A program made the translations under genes and the position numbers. From JAXDLH01 sp034666705 (lineage in GTDB: Bacteria; Chloroflexota; UBA6077; SHYK01): a stretch of DNA of 34,582 nucleotides. The first letter of the stretch is position 1; every line of letters starts with the position of its first letter. Of the stretch, positions 1 to 8,700 are shown one piece after another. The notes below the pieces were generated by a model. That model was not told the origin of the DNA and did not search any database. It saw nothing but the letters and a program-made list of their open reading frames with translations. The stretch lies in NCBI GenBank assembly GCA_034666705.1, contig JAXDLH010000184.1, positions 1-34,582 of the forward strand, given 5' to 3'.

Positions 1-950
1 GCATCCCAGGCGGTGATCGTGCCGTCGCGCCGGGCGCCGCTGCGAATCGTGATCACCGAGGGATGGCGCGGGGTAGCGGCAGTGAGATCCTCATCGTAGC
101 TGTTGACGAATTTGACGGGCCGGCCGGCGGCGCGCGCCAGGTAGTAGGCGGCTGGCACGTCGGCGGGGTTCGCTTTCGCGCCGAACTCGCCGCCGATATT
201 GATCTGGTGGATGAGGATGTCGCCGGGCTCACGATCGAGAATATCGGCGAGTTGGTCGCGGAGCTGATAGGGGACTTTGTTCGAGGTCCATACCTCGATG
301 CGGCCATCGCCGGCGATGCGCACGACGGCCGAGGTTGGCTCGATATATCCCTGGTGCATGAGCTGCGTATGGTATGTGTGCTCGACGATGACGTCGGCCT
401 GGGCGAAGCCGGCAGCAAGGTCGCCGCGCTCGGTCAGGATGTAGGAGCAAACGTTGTGAAACTCGGCCGGTATGTCCTGGGGGAATCCCTGGTAGCTCCG
501 GGCCTGCGGGTGGACCGATGGCGCGCCCGCTCGCATCGCCTCGAGCGGATCGAAGACGGCCGGCAGCTCTTCATACTCGACTTCGACGAGCTGGACGGCC
601 TCCTCGGCGAGCTCCCAGGTGTCGGCGGCAACTGCGGCGACGTCGTCGCCGATGAAGCGCACCCGCTCGCTGCAGAACACCTCGTAGTCCTGCACGGCGC
701 GGCCGATTCGTTTTGTGGGGAGGTCCGCGGCGGAAAGCACCGCGTGCACGCCGGGCAAGGCCCGCGCGCGCGACGTGTCGATGCGGACGATGCGCGCATG
801 CGGGTAGGGACTGCGCACATTCTTGGCCCAGAGCATGCCGGGCAGCGCGACGTCCGCCGAATACCGCACGTGGCCGGTAACTTTGTCCTGACCCTCAATG
901 CGCGGAATCGGCCGGCCGACGACCGAGAAAGCGGGCGCCGCTGCTGCCAT
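1..950 (-). CDS. Xanthine dehydrogenase/CO dehydrogenase-type molybdopterin-binding large subunit, N-terminal part (partial)
   Basis: This is an open frame of 316 codons that leaves the window at its left edge without a stop, so only the N-terminal part is seen. It starts at ATG 948-950 behind a GGAGGG ribosome binding site with 7-nt spacing. The N-terminus (RPIPRIEGQDKVTGHVRYSA, then a stretch ending LPGVHAVLSAADLP) is the typical a/b-hammerhead opening of the xanthine dehydrogenase, aldehyde oxidase and CoxL family. About 250 residues in, it has IGGEFGAK, matching the family's glycine-rich GGxFGxK segment near the molybdenum cofactor. Such subunits hydroxylate purines, aldehydes or aromatic heterocycles, or oxidise CO, together with FAD and 2Fe-2S partners that would lie outside the window. 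The substrate cannot be told because the active-site loop region is missing. The frame has no competing gene, and the plus-strand frame opposite it is a shadow. Confidence 0.9.
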   Translation of the reverse strand, partial: MAAAAPAFSVVGRPIPRIEGQDKVTGHVRYSADVALPGMLWAKNVRSPYPHARIVRIDTSRARALPGVHAVLSAADLPTKRIGRAVQDYEVFCSERVRFIGDDVAAVAADTWELAEEAVQLVEVEYEELPAVFDPLEAMRAGAPSVHPQARSYQGFPQDIPAEFHNVCSYILTERGDLAAGFAQADVIVEHTYHTQLMHQGYIEPTSAVVRIAGDGRIEVWTSNKVPYQLRDQLADILDREPGDILIHQINIGGEFGAKANPADVPAAYYLARAAGRPVKFVNSYDEDLTAATPRHPSVITIRSGARRDGTITAWD

Positions 951-1091
951 CCAACTACCCTCCAGCCCCGGAGCTCATTGCCGCCCCGGCGACGCTGCTT
1001 CAGGAATCATACCGATCCCCGCTCCGGACGGTTGGCAAAGCTGATACGATCCAGCCGTCTTTTCCACACCGACACTGGAATTTTTAGAGAA

Positions 1092-1397
1092 ATGACTCGC
1101 TACGGTCACATTGAAATCCCCGACGAAGCGCTTGCCGAGCTGTGCCGTCGCTACGACGTGCGCGAGTTGGCGCTCTTCGGCTCGGCGCTGACCGACCAGT
1201 TCAGGCCCGAGAGCGACATCGACCTTCTCGTGGAATTCGAACCCGGGGCGGTAGTGGGGATGCTTCGGCTTGGGGGGTTGAAGGAAGAACTAGAAAACCT
1301 CCTAGGTCGCCCTGTGGATATAGTCCCGAAGCGAGGCCTCAAACGATGGGTCCGTGAAGAAGTGCTGCCAACCGCCCAGACCGTATATGCGGCGTGA
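1092..1397 (+). CDS. mntA: MntA-type nucleotidyltransferase antitoxin
   Basis: A 101-residue minimal nucleotidyltransferase. The GSALTDQF segment followed ten residues after GS by DID (GS-x10-DxD) is the metal- and nucleotide-binding signature of the MNT fold. In characterised HepT/MntA pairs the MNT protein neutralises the HEPN toxin by adding AMP groups to a tyrosine next to the toxin's active site. The open frame extends far upstream, but the family fold begins at MTRYGHIEIPDEAL, so ATG 1092 is chosen; the ribosome binding site is weak (AGAGAA). The last 11 bases overlap the start of the HepT gene, which indicates translational coupling. The role is inferred from motif and neighbour; the pair was not compared with a database. 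Confidence 0.88.
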   Translation: MTRYGHIEIPDEALAELCRRYDVRELALFGSALTDQFRPESDIDLLVEFEPGAVVGMLRLGGLKEELENLLGRPVDIVPKRGLKRWVREEVLPTAQTVYAA

Positions 1398-1743
1398 GCA
1401 CCAGTATCTCCAGGACATTGTGGACGCTGCTGATACGATTGCCAGCTTCGTGGCGGGAATTGACCGTGAGCAATTCATCGGGGATGCACTCGTGCGGAGT
1501 GCCGTGGTGTACCAGTTGCTCATCATGGGAGAAGCAGCCGCCCATGTTCAGGACGACATTCGGGAACGATACCCTGGGATCATGTGGCGCCGAATCGTCG
1601 GGTTCCGGAATTTCGCCGCGCACACGTATTTTGCCTTTGACTGGGAACTCGTGTGGGATACGGCGACGGTCGACGCCCCCGAGATTCGCCCGCAAATCCT
1701 AGAGCTCCTTCGGGTCGAATTTGGAGGCTCGCCGGACTCGTGA
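1387..1743 (+). CDS. hepT: HepT-like HEPN-domain RNase toxin
   Basis: A 118-residue helical HEPN protein. Near the C-terminal third it carries RNFAAHTYF, an exact R-x4-H-x-Y motif. In this family the Arg and His form the RNase active site and the Tyr is the residue AMPylated by the partner antitoxin. The start ATG 1387 lies inside the end of the MntA-like gene, giving an 11-bp overlap, and an upstream ATG at 1354 would add an unrelated leader. Opening residues MRREHQYLQDIVDAADTIAS fit the first HEPN helix. The catalytic motif is intact, so the toxin looks functional. A short hairpin follows the stop codon. Confidence 0.9.
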   Translation: MRREHQYLQDIVDAADTIASFVAGIDREQFIGDALVRSAVVYQLLIMGEAAAHVQDDIRERYPGIMWRRIVGFRNFAAHTYFAFDWELVWDTATVDAPEIRPQILELLRVEFGGSPDS

Positions 1744-1750
1744 GCAACAA

Positions 1751-1785
1751 CCAGGGAACAAACGGCGGCGTCCCTGGTGTTTTCA
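1751..1785 (+). terminator. Candidate terminator after hepT
   Basis: CCAGGGA at 1751-1757 pairs with TCCCTGG at 1771-1777 across a 13-nt loop, followed by a short T-rich run (TGTTTTC). It lies 7 nt after the hepT stop. The stem is short and the U tract imperfect, so confidence is moderate. Confidence 0.4.
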
Positions 1786-1791
1786 TAGGTA

Positions 1792-1878
1792 CTAAACCAA
1801 AGCCACGATGAAACCTGCATTGATGCAGGCGTGATTCACGAGTGAAGGCCTGCGGTTTTCACCATGGTTTGAGTTTAG
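1792..1878 (+). repeat. 87-bp structured dispersed repeat, copy A
   Basis: An 87-bp element bounded by CTAAAC and GTTTAG, which are inverted repeats of each other. A second copy of exactly the same length sits in reverse orientation at 21070-21156, with 9 mismatches by manual alignment (about 90% identity). The arms can pair end to end: CTAAAC/GTTTAG, a 2x2 mismatch, then AAGCCA/TGGTTT with one G-T wobble. Inside are a near-palindrome CCTGCATTGATGCAGG and a GTGAA...TTCAC hairpin. It lies between hepT and the VOC gene and codes for nothing recognisable. It could be a MITE-like element or a structured RNA; no target-site duplication is evident. Confidence 0.8.
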
Positions 1879-1917
1879 GCCCGGTCGTTGTAACTCTGGG
1901 CGAGAAAGGCTTGTACC

Positions 1918-2442
1918 ATGATTAGAGGGATGAACCACGCTGTGCTCTTCGTTCGGGACGCCGATCGGACCGCGCGCTTCTATGAAGAGAACCTCGGCTT
2001 CAAGGATGCGTTCCCCACGGTGCCGCCGGGCGCGCGCTTCCTCCGGGCGCCGGCATCCACGAACGACCACGACCTTGGTCTCTTTACGATTGGCGAGGCG
2101 GCGGGCGCCTCGGCAGCGGGCCGGAGCACCGTTGGGCTGTACCATATCTCGTGGGAGGTCGAGACGCTTGGCGACATGCAAGAGATCGCGCAGCGCCTCA
2201 CCGCCGCCAACGCTCTCGTCGGCGCGAGCGACCACAGCACCACGAAGGCGCTCTACGCCCATGATCCCGACGGCCTCGAGTTCGAAGTGACCTGGGTCGT
2301 GCCCGATGAGCTGCTCGACGAGTCGACCCGATCCGGCGCGGCGGGCATCAAGCCACTGGACCTCGCGAAAGAGATTCTGCGCTACGGCGCGAACACACCC
2401 GGCGGCGGCCGCATCACGCGACTCCCTGCCGTCGTCCGCTAG
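1918..2442 (+). CDS. VOC (glyoxalase/dioxygenase-fold) family protein
   Basis: A 174-residue protein of the vicinal-oxygen-chelate superfamily. The opening MNHAVLFVRDADRTARFYEE (from Met5) is the classic first bab-bb module. The segments LYHISWEVETLGDM and HDPDGLEFEVTWV are the second module with its His and Glu positions. Members include extradiol dioxygenases, glyoxalases and antibiotic-binding proteins, and metal ligands appear present (His7, the His of YHISW, the Glu of LEFEV). The layout resembles catechol-2,3-dioxygenase-like members, but the substrate cannot be assigned. The start at ATG 1918 has a GAGAAAGG site about 8 nt upstream; ATG 1930 is an alternative. It stands alone, about 40 bp after the 87-bp repeat, whose right end may lie in its leader. 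Confidence 0.85.
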   Translation: MIRGMNHAVLFVRDADRTARFYEENLGFKDAFPTVPPGARFLRAPASTNDHDLGLFTIGEAAGASAAGRSTVGLYHISWEVETLGDMQEIAQRLTAANALVGASDHSTTKALYAHDPDGLEFEVTWVVPDELLDESTRSGAAGIKPLDLAKEILRYGANTPGGGRITRLPAVVR

Positions 2443-2634
2443 GACACCGGCCGCTGTACGCATCGGTGGCAGGAATGGGGTAGGATCAACTGCCCTGGCA
2501 GCGTAATGCGGCGCCACGAAGCCGCCGACAGCCTGCGTCGAGGTGATGCTGTGCATCCTGGCCTGCCCGCCGATGCCGCCGGAGAGCCCCGTCTACCCAC
2601 AGGAGTTCAGACACCGCGCCGCATTCACGAAGGC

Positions 2635-3072
2635 ATGATGCCGTTCCTCGAGAACGCCGACGCGTTCATCTACCTCCTCGTCGGCATCGTCTTTCTCGTC
2701 GCTGCCCTTGGCATGCTCGTCTATACGGTGATCTCGTTCCCGGATAACCTCGCACACGACGGCTTTCCGCTCGCCATCATTACCGGCGTTAACGATCTGC
2801 TGCTCGTCATGATCATCATGGAGGTACTCCGCACCGTTCTGTCGTACCTCGACGAGCGGGCCAGCTCGCTGCAACCGTTCCTCTTCATTGCGGCGATCAG
2901 CGCTACCCGGCGCATCCTCGCCATTGGCGCGCAGATGAGCGTGGTGGGCGAGACGCTCTCGCCGGAGCGGTTTCAGCATGCGATGATCGATCTCGGCGTC
3001 AATGCGGGCGCGATCCTGGCGATCGCCGTGGCCCTCTATCTGCTTCCTCGCCGGGCCCACGCGGAGGCGTAA
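2635..3072 (+). CDS. PsiE-like (phosphate-starvation-inducible) membrane protein
   Basis: About 145 residues with four hydrophobic segments: LVGIVFLVAALGMLVYTVIS, a second around LAIITGVNDLLLVMIIMEVL, a third around FLFIAAISATRRILAIGA, and a last at AGAILAIAVALYLL. The order and the segment ATRRILAIGAQ match PsiE-family proteins, whose biochemical role is unknown. The open frame continues upstream to 2506, but a GAAGG site at 2629-2633 and the start of hydrophobicity favour ATG 2635 or, with better spacing, ATG 2638. The stop is 3 nt before the next gene's GTG start, so the two genes are almost certainly one transcript. Confidence 0.8.
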   Translation: MMPFLENADAFIYLLVGIVFLVAALGMLVYTVISFPDNLAHDGFPLAIITGVNDLLLVMIIMEVLRTVLSYLDERASSLQPFLFIAAISATRRILAIGAQMSVVGETLSPERFQHAMIDLGVNAGAILAIAVALYLLPRRAHAEA

Positions 3073-3075
3073 CTC

Positions 3076-3843
3076 GTGGCGATCCATGCCGTCTTCTTCG
3101 ACGTCGGCGGCCCGCTCAACACCGAAGTTTCCCATGAGCGGTTGATCGACGGGCACATCCGCAGCGCGCTCGCCGCCGAGGGGATCGAGGTGGACGACGT
3201 TGCCTACGCTGCTGCATCCCAGTGGGCCGTCGAGTGCTTCGCGCCTAATGCATATCAAGCGATCGTCTGGCGGCTCAGCAGTGCTGACGCCCGGGTGGCA
3301 GAGCGCGTGTACCGGGTGGTGTGGGAGCGAGCGACGACGCTCGACGCGTTCGAGCTGCGCCCGGGCATCGCTGAGCTGCTCTTCCGTCTCAAGCAGCGTG
3401 GGCTGAAACTCGGCCTGGCTGCCAATCAGCCGGCGACGACCATTCCGGTGCTCGACGCCGCCGGCGTCGGACGCTTCTTCGATTCGCGCGAGGTCTCGGA
3501 GACGCTGAAGCTGCGCAAGCCCGACCCGCGCTTCTTTCTCAAGCTGTGCGAGCAGCTCAACGTGCGGCCGAGCGAGAGCATCATGGTTGGCGACCGCATC
3601 GATAACGACGTCGTGCCAGCTCGATCCATCGGCATGAGGACGATCTTGTTGCGTACTGGCCGCCACATCGACCAGCAGCCCCGGACGTGGGAGGAAGCGC
3701 CGGACGTCGAGGTACGCGATGTCCGCGGCATTGAGGCGGCCATCGGCTACCTGGTGCGTCAGGCCAGCGTACCGCCTCGCCAGGCGCCGACCATCTTCCA
3801 GCTCGCGCCGGGCACGCCGTCGCCTCGTCGCCGTCGCAGATAG
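3076..3843 (+). CDS. HAD-superfamily hydrolase (subfamily IA type)
   Basis: A 255-residue HAD phosphatase-like protein starting at GTG 3076. Its ribosome binding site (GGAGG, 8-nt spacing) lies inside the end of the PsiE-like gene. Motif I reads FFDVGGPLN: the nucleophile Asp is present, but the second Asp of the usual DxD is replaced by Gly, as in some HAD branches. Motif II is LGLAANQ, motif III Lys is in LRKPDPRFF, and motif IV is GDRIDND. A helical cap spans roughly residues 20-90. Loss of the acid/base Asp means classical phosphatase turnover may be weak or altered. The C-terminal tail is basic and Pro/Arg-rich. A strong hairpin follows the stop. Confidence 0.87.
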   Translation: MAIHAVFFDVGGPLNTEVSHERLIDGHIRSALAAEGIEVDDVAYAAASQWAVECFAPNAYQAIVWRLSSADARVAERVYRVVWERATTLDAFELRPGIAELLFRLKQRGLKLGLAANQPATTIPVLDAAGVGRFFDSREVSETLKLRKPDPRFFLKLCEQLNVRPSESIMVGDRIDNDVVPARSIGMRTILLRTGRHIDQQPRTWEEAPDVEVRDVRGIEAAIGYLVRQASVPPRQAPTIFQLAPGTPSPRRRRR

Positions 3844-3848
3844 CACCA

Positions 3849-3878
3849 GGGAGGGCCCGGATGTATCCGGGCCCTCCC
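3849..3878. terminator. Bidirectional terminator-like hairpin
   Basis: A perfect 14-bp stem beginning GGGAGGGCCCGGAT, with a 2-nt loop, ends 35 bp after the HAD gene and is followed by CTTTG. It lies between convergent genes (HAD on plus, SnoaL-like on minus). The stem is strong but the U tract is poor. Confidence 0.65.
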
Positions 3879-3988
3879 CTTTGAACTTCTGCGGGCCGCG
3901 TAGTTCCTGGCCGGGCCCACGTCCCTTGATCTTCGAGAAGCTCAGGACCACGATGCACGGGCCGGGGCTGTTGCCGCTTGCGGCGATC

Positions 3989-4360
3989 TCACTCGTCCCA
4001 GGTTTGTACGCCCACCTGACGGGTTACCTTGCCGCCGCGCAGCTCCAGGACCGTGATGCACTGCACGCGGGTGCCATCCGGGTACTGGCACGCCTCGCTG
4101 TAGGCGATGGTGTCGTTTGCGGCGACGCTGCGCTCTACGCGATGGGTCATCTCGCGGCTGCAAATGTCCTTAAGGTACGCAGCGATTGCGTCCTTCCCGC
4201 GCAGCACGAGCGGCTTGCTCGGCTGATGGATCTTGTCCATCACCAGCAGCTCCGCATCGTCGGCGTACACGCTGGTCATTGCGGCCGCATCGCGCGTCTC
4301 GATAGCTTTCGTCAACGTGCTCAGGGTCAGATCGAGGGTGGTGTCCGTTGCGGTCATCAT
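3989..4360 (-). CDS. SnoaL-like/NTF2-fold protein (SgcJ/EcaC type)
   Basis: A 123-residue single-domain protein. The helix TKAIETRDAAAMTSVYADDAELL, the segment RGKDAIAAYLKDI, and the final strands VQCITVLELRGGKVTR are the characteristic order of the NTF2-like, SnoaL-related fold. Such proteins are small cone-shaped enzymes or ligand-binding proteins, often isomerases or cyclases, and the residues do not settle a reaction. AAAGGA lies just upstream of two consecutive ATG codons (4360 and 4357); either may start it. It follows the methyltransferase gene on the same strand after an 85-bp gap and may share its transcript. Confidence 0.82.
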   Translation of the reverse strand: MMTATDTTLDLTLSTLTKAIETRDAAAMTSVYADDAELLVMDKIHQPSKPLVLRGKDAIAAYLKDICSREMTHRVERSVAANDTIAYSEACQYPDGTRVQCITVLELRGGKVTRQVGVQTWDE

Positions 4361-4445
4361 TCATTCCTTTCATCACGGGTGCGTCGTCGCCGACGCGGCT
4401 CAAAATCTCGGTTGTCTTCGCTCCTCTACGCTGGAAGAGCGGGAC

Positions 4446-5519
4446 CTAGCGCTTTGCCTCGAAGATGCGGTTCACCGGCGTCTCGGTCGCGCGTCGGAAG
4501 TGGGTAAAGCCGCCCGAAGTCACGACGTCGCGCAGTGCAGCCTCCGTGGCCACCGTCCCGAGGGCATGGCCACCGGAGGCGAGTGCATTGGGGGTGCAGC
4601 AGAGCGTCGAGGCGCCGGCGTAGACCCGACCGACGGGGTTGAAGTTCTCTTCCGGATGGTCGCCCGCCATTGGCTCGACGATCAGCACGGTGCCGTCCGG
4701 CGTCAGCGATTCGTAGGCATGGCGGCAGGCGCCGATGGGGTCGCCCATGTCGTGCAGGCAGTCGAAGTAGGCGATCAGATCGAAACCCGAGATTGGTGCC
4801 GCATAGTTCTGGGCATTCGCCACCTCGAACGTCACGCGGTCGGCCACGCCAGCTTTCGCGGCTGCCTCCCGCGCCCGTACGATCGACGGCTCATGGTTGT
4901 CGAAGCCGTAGATATGGGAATTGGGGTAGGCCTGCGCCAGGATGACGCACGATGCGCCATGGCCGCACCCGACGTCGGCGACCGCCGCGCCCCGCACCAG
5001 CCTCTCGTGCACGCCGTCGAGCGCGGGGATCCAGTTATTCACGAGGTTGGCGTTGTAGCCGGGGCGGAAGAAGCGCTCGGTGCCCTCGAACAGCATCGGA
5101 TGGTGCTCGCCCCAGAGCATGCCCTCGCCGGTGCGGAAGTTCTCCAGAATGCGCTCTTCCGCCTTGACCATCGCGGTGACGATCTGGAGGGCGCCGACGG
5201 CGAACGGGCTCGTCTCGTCGGCGAGCGCCGCCGCTTGCTCGGGCGGCAGGTAATACCGACCCGCGGCCGCGTCGTACGCCACGTAGCCACCGGCAGCCTG
5301 GTTGATGAGCCACTCGCGGACGTACCGCTCCGCGGTGCCGGTGCGCGTCGCGAGCTCGTCTGACGTGGCGGGTCCGCCCTCGGCCATCGCGCGGTACAGC
5401 CCGAGCCGATCGCCGATGACGACGAGGGCCGCGCCGAGCGTGGCGCCCATGTCTGTCACGACCTGGCCAATGAATGCCTGGAGCTTCGCGTCGTCGATCG
5501 GCTGCGTGGAGATTGCCAT
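4446..5519 (-). CDS. SAM-dependent class I methyltransferase with N-terminal winged-helix domain
   Basis: A 357-residue protein. Residues 20-100 form a winged-helix/dimerisation region (DRLGLYRAMAEGGPATSDEL, then RYVREWLINQAAGGYV). The Rossmann methyltransferase domain follows from about residue 165: motif I VADVGCGHGAS, acidic strand IYGFDNHEP, and FDLIAYFDCLHDMGDP with VLIVEPMAGDH as later motifs. This architecture matches bacterial O- or C-methyltransferases acting on small molecules; the acceptor is unknown. The start has an excellent GAGGAGG site with 7-nt spacing. Downstream on the same strand is the SnoaL-like gene, a pairing also seen in small-molecule tailoring loci, though no biosynthetic core gene is nearby. 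Confidence 0.88.
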   Translation of the reverse strand: MAISTQPIDDAKLQAFIGQVVTDMGATLGAALVVIGDRLGLYRAMAEGGPATSDELATRTGTAERYVREWLINQAAGGYVAYDAAAGRYYLPPEQAAALADETSPFAVGALQIVTAMVKAEERILENFRTGEGMLWGEHHPMLFEGTERFFRPGYNANLVNNWIPALDGVHERLVRGAAVADVGCGHGASCVILAQAYPNSHIYGFDNHEPSIVRAREAAAKAGVADRVTFEVANAQNYAAPISGFDLIAYFDCLHDMGDPIGACRHAYESLTPDGTVLIVEPMAGDHPEENFNPVGRVYAGASTLCCTPNALASGGHALGTVATEAALRDVVTSGGFTHFRRATETPVNRIFEAKR

Positions 5520-5622
5520 CGGATTGCCTCCTCATCTACTTCTCTGCCACTCGGCGCCGCGCGCTGGCGTCGGGTGAGATCGTTCGCGATCGCTGAGGCA
5601 ATACTAGGCGTCGCTCAGGCAG

Positions 5623-5637
5623 CCCCACATCGTGGGG
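5623..5637. other. Small hairpin between the regulator and methyltransferase genes
   Basis: CCCCAC and GTGGGG pair around a 3-nt loop in the 236-bp gap between two minus-strand genes. A second small hairpin with a TTCG loop (GATCG-TTCG-CGATC) lies about 40 bp to its left, near 5577-5591. Neither has a U tract. One could mark the end of the regulator transcript; the remainder of the gap shows nothing clear. Confidence 0.3.
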
Positions 5638-5755
5638 ACCACGGAAATCTGCCCGGGTCAGTACGGAACAATGGCGCAACGCGGTACGGAGAAGCACGCT
5701 CAGGGCGACGAAGGAGGTGCATTGCCGGCCGCCCGGGTCGCAGCGGTGCCCGGTG

Positions 5756-8700
5756 CTATCCCAGGTTGTGGGTGGTGGCCCAGACGGCAATCTGGGCGCG
5801 GTTCTCGACGCCGAGCTTGGCAAGGATGTTGCTGACGTGCGTCTCGACGGTCCGTTCGCCGACGTAGAGCTGCGCGGCGATCTCGCGGTTGGATCTCCCT
5901 TGTGCGACCAGCACGGCGACCTCCCGCTCGCGAGCGGTGAGGCCCCCGACGGTCTGGGGAGTGGAGCGCCGAGGGCGTGCGAGCAGCCCGCGGGGCAGGA
6001 GAGCGCCAGCACGCGTCAAAAATGCCTCGCGCTGCGCTGCATCCGGAATCTCGTCGGCCAATGCCAGGACGGTCGTCTGCGCCAGCGCGAATGCTCGCTC
6101 GGCATCGTCCGGGCGATCCTGCGTCGCATACGCCCGGCCGCGCGCCAGATCGATGCGCCAGAGCAGCGGGCGCGCACCCTGTTCGGCGGTGATCTCCCGC
6201 GCGGCGGTCAGCTCTTCGTGCGCCTCGTCCAATCGGCCCAGCGCGGCGAGCGCATCGGCGCGCAGCATCGACATCCGGGGCGCCCGTCGCGGGAAGGCTC
6301 CCAGGTTGGGTGTGGCGAGCCCCATTTGCGCCAGCAGGCGCAATGCCTCCTCGGGATTCTGCTCGGCGAGCGCCAGCTCGATGCGGGCGCACCAGACGAG
6401 GCGCAGTCCCAATGTCGCGGCGGGCGACTCGAAGTCATCCAGTCCTTGGAGCACGCCCCTGGCGCGTTCGAGATCGTGTGCCGCAATGCAGGCGGAGGCG
6501 AGGGCGCCGGCAGCGAAGTGCCGCCAGTGACCGGACTTGATGTCATTGGCGAGCGCGAGGGCGGCTTCGAGGTGCTCGCGCGCGGCCGTCGCATCGAGCA
6601 TGTCCAGCGCGATGCTGCCGAGGCCGCACGTCGCACACGTGATCCACTGGCGGTGCCCGATCTCCTCGGCGATCCGGCGCGCCTCCTCGACACACGTCTG
6701 GGCGCGTCCGTACTCGCCCGTTCCGACGAGCGCGAGCCCCATCATGGAGAGAGCGAACGTCTCACCGGATCGCTGCTCGATCTCGCGCGCAATCGCGAGT
6801 GCCTCCTCGCCATCGTGGATGCACTCGGCGAGCGTGCCGGCCGGCATGACCATGCTGCTGGTCTGCGGCGTGGCCCCGCGCAGCGTCAAAGCCGCGAGAC
6901 TCGAACAGAGCCCAGCGCGGTCGTCGACGGCGCGCAAGAGCGTGGCCGCACGACGATAGTTGTCGGTGCCTTTGATGAGATCACCGCTCAGGTACGAGGC
7001 CATCCCCAGGAAATCGAGCGTGGCTGCCACCCCGGCCTCGTCCAGTGCCTGTTCGAAGATCGCGAGCGCCTCCTCGTGGTACCGCACGGCCACGAGCGAT
7101 TCTTCGATATTGACGTGCCAGTTCCCGACCCGATTCAAGCTGTGCGCGATGAGCGCCTGGTCGCCGAGCGTGTGCGCCAGCGCGAGCGCCTGGTCGTAGA
7201 AGTCTTCCGTGCGATCGTAGTCGCGGCCGGCCCACAGCATGCCCAGGTCGAGGAGCGCCTCCCAGGTGGCGTGCTGGTTCCCCGCATCCTTCGCCATTGC
7301 CAGCGCCGCCTGGTAGTCCTCGAGGGCGGCATCCCACTCGCCGAGCGCCTCGCGCGCCCCGCCGCGCGCGCGGTGCAAGGCGGGTTGGGGATTGCTCGGC
7401 AAGTGGGCCGCCGACTCCAGCGCCCGAGAAAGGTGCTCGACGGCGGCGCGCGGCGAGTGGAGCCGCAGCGCCCGTTCCCCCACCTGCCGAGAGTAGTCCA
7501 GAGCCTTCTGCCATACGCCGCCCTCGTAGTAGTGGTAGGCGAGATCCTGCAGGGAGGCTTCGCTCGCATCCGTGTTGGCTGCCTCGATCGCCTCGGCGAC
7601 CTGCCGATGCAGCGTCATCCGCTCGCGAGCCAGCAGCGCGCCATACACGGCCTGCCGGGTGAGTGCATGGCGGAAGGCGAACTGCTCCGCAGACTGCTCT
7701 ACGACGAGCTGCGCCGCCACTAACTCTTTGACACAGCCGAGCGTCGTCGCGTCGTCGAGGCTGGCGAGTCGCGGCAGGAGATCAAAATCGAAGCGCTGCC
7801 CGATGACCGAGGCGATCTCGAGGACGCGCACGGCCGGCCGACTGAGCTCCTCCTGCCGTCGCTGCACCGCGTCGCGGACGCTGCGTGGGATGCGCAGCGC
7901 CGAGAGGGCCTTCTCGCTCCAGGCGCCGCCCTGGACGTACAGGTCGCCCTGGGTCACGAGCGAGCGCAAGACTTCTTCGATGAAGAACGGGTTTCCTCCG
8001 GTGAGGTTGGAGATGGCGTTTCGAAACTCGGAACGGGGCGGCCGCTCGATCCCGAAGATCGCCTGGAGCATCGTGCCGACCTCAGATCCATCGAGTGGCG
8101 CCAGCGGCATCTCCACGGCCAGGCGGGCCCGCTCCAGCTCCGCCAGCGTATGGGCGAGCTTGGGAGACACCTCGTCGCTGCGGTAGGTGAGCAGCAGGCC
8201 GATCGGCTGGTGCGCGGTCGACCGCGCGAGTAACGGCAGGAACTCGAGGCTCGTGTCGTCGCTCCAGTGGAGGTCTTCGAAGGCGATCAACAGTGGCTGT
8301 TGGCCTGCAAGCCGCGCGATGAACTGGACGATCGCGGTGAAGACGCGACGGCGCTCCTGCTCCGGATCGAGCGGCGGTGGGGGCTCCACGTCCGGTAGCC
8401 AGGTAGTGAGGTCGGGGACCAGAGCCAGCAGCGCGGAACCGATAGGGCGCAGTTGCTCTGCTACGGTGCCTGGCGGATTCGACGTGCAGAAGGTGCGGAG
8501 CAGGTCCACGATCGGCGCGAAGGGGAGCGACCGATCGGGCTCGAAACACTGCCCGAGCAGCGTGCGGACGCCCGCTTCCTGGGCCTGGCGCTGAGCTTCC
8601 CGGACCAGGCGAGATTTGCCAACCCCGGCCTCACCGGCGATGAGCACTGCGCGCCCATCGCCGTGCTGCAACCCTTCGAGCGCGCGCGCAAGTGCGTCGA

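Noticed and set aside
63..1397. 444-residue plus-strand frame
   Set aside because: Its first part is the shadow of the minus-strand molybdenum hydroxylase gene; only its end (from 1092) is the MntA-like gene.
1792..2556. 254-residue minus-strand frame beginning beyond the VOC gene
   Set aside because: Opposes the well-supported VOC gene and ends inside the 87-bp repeat; no family resemblance.
5717..7723. 668-residue plus-strand frame
   Set aside because: Shadow of the LuxR-type regulator; no domain and strongly biased composition.
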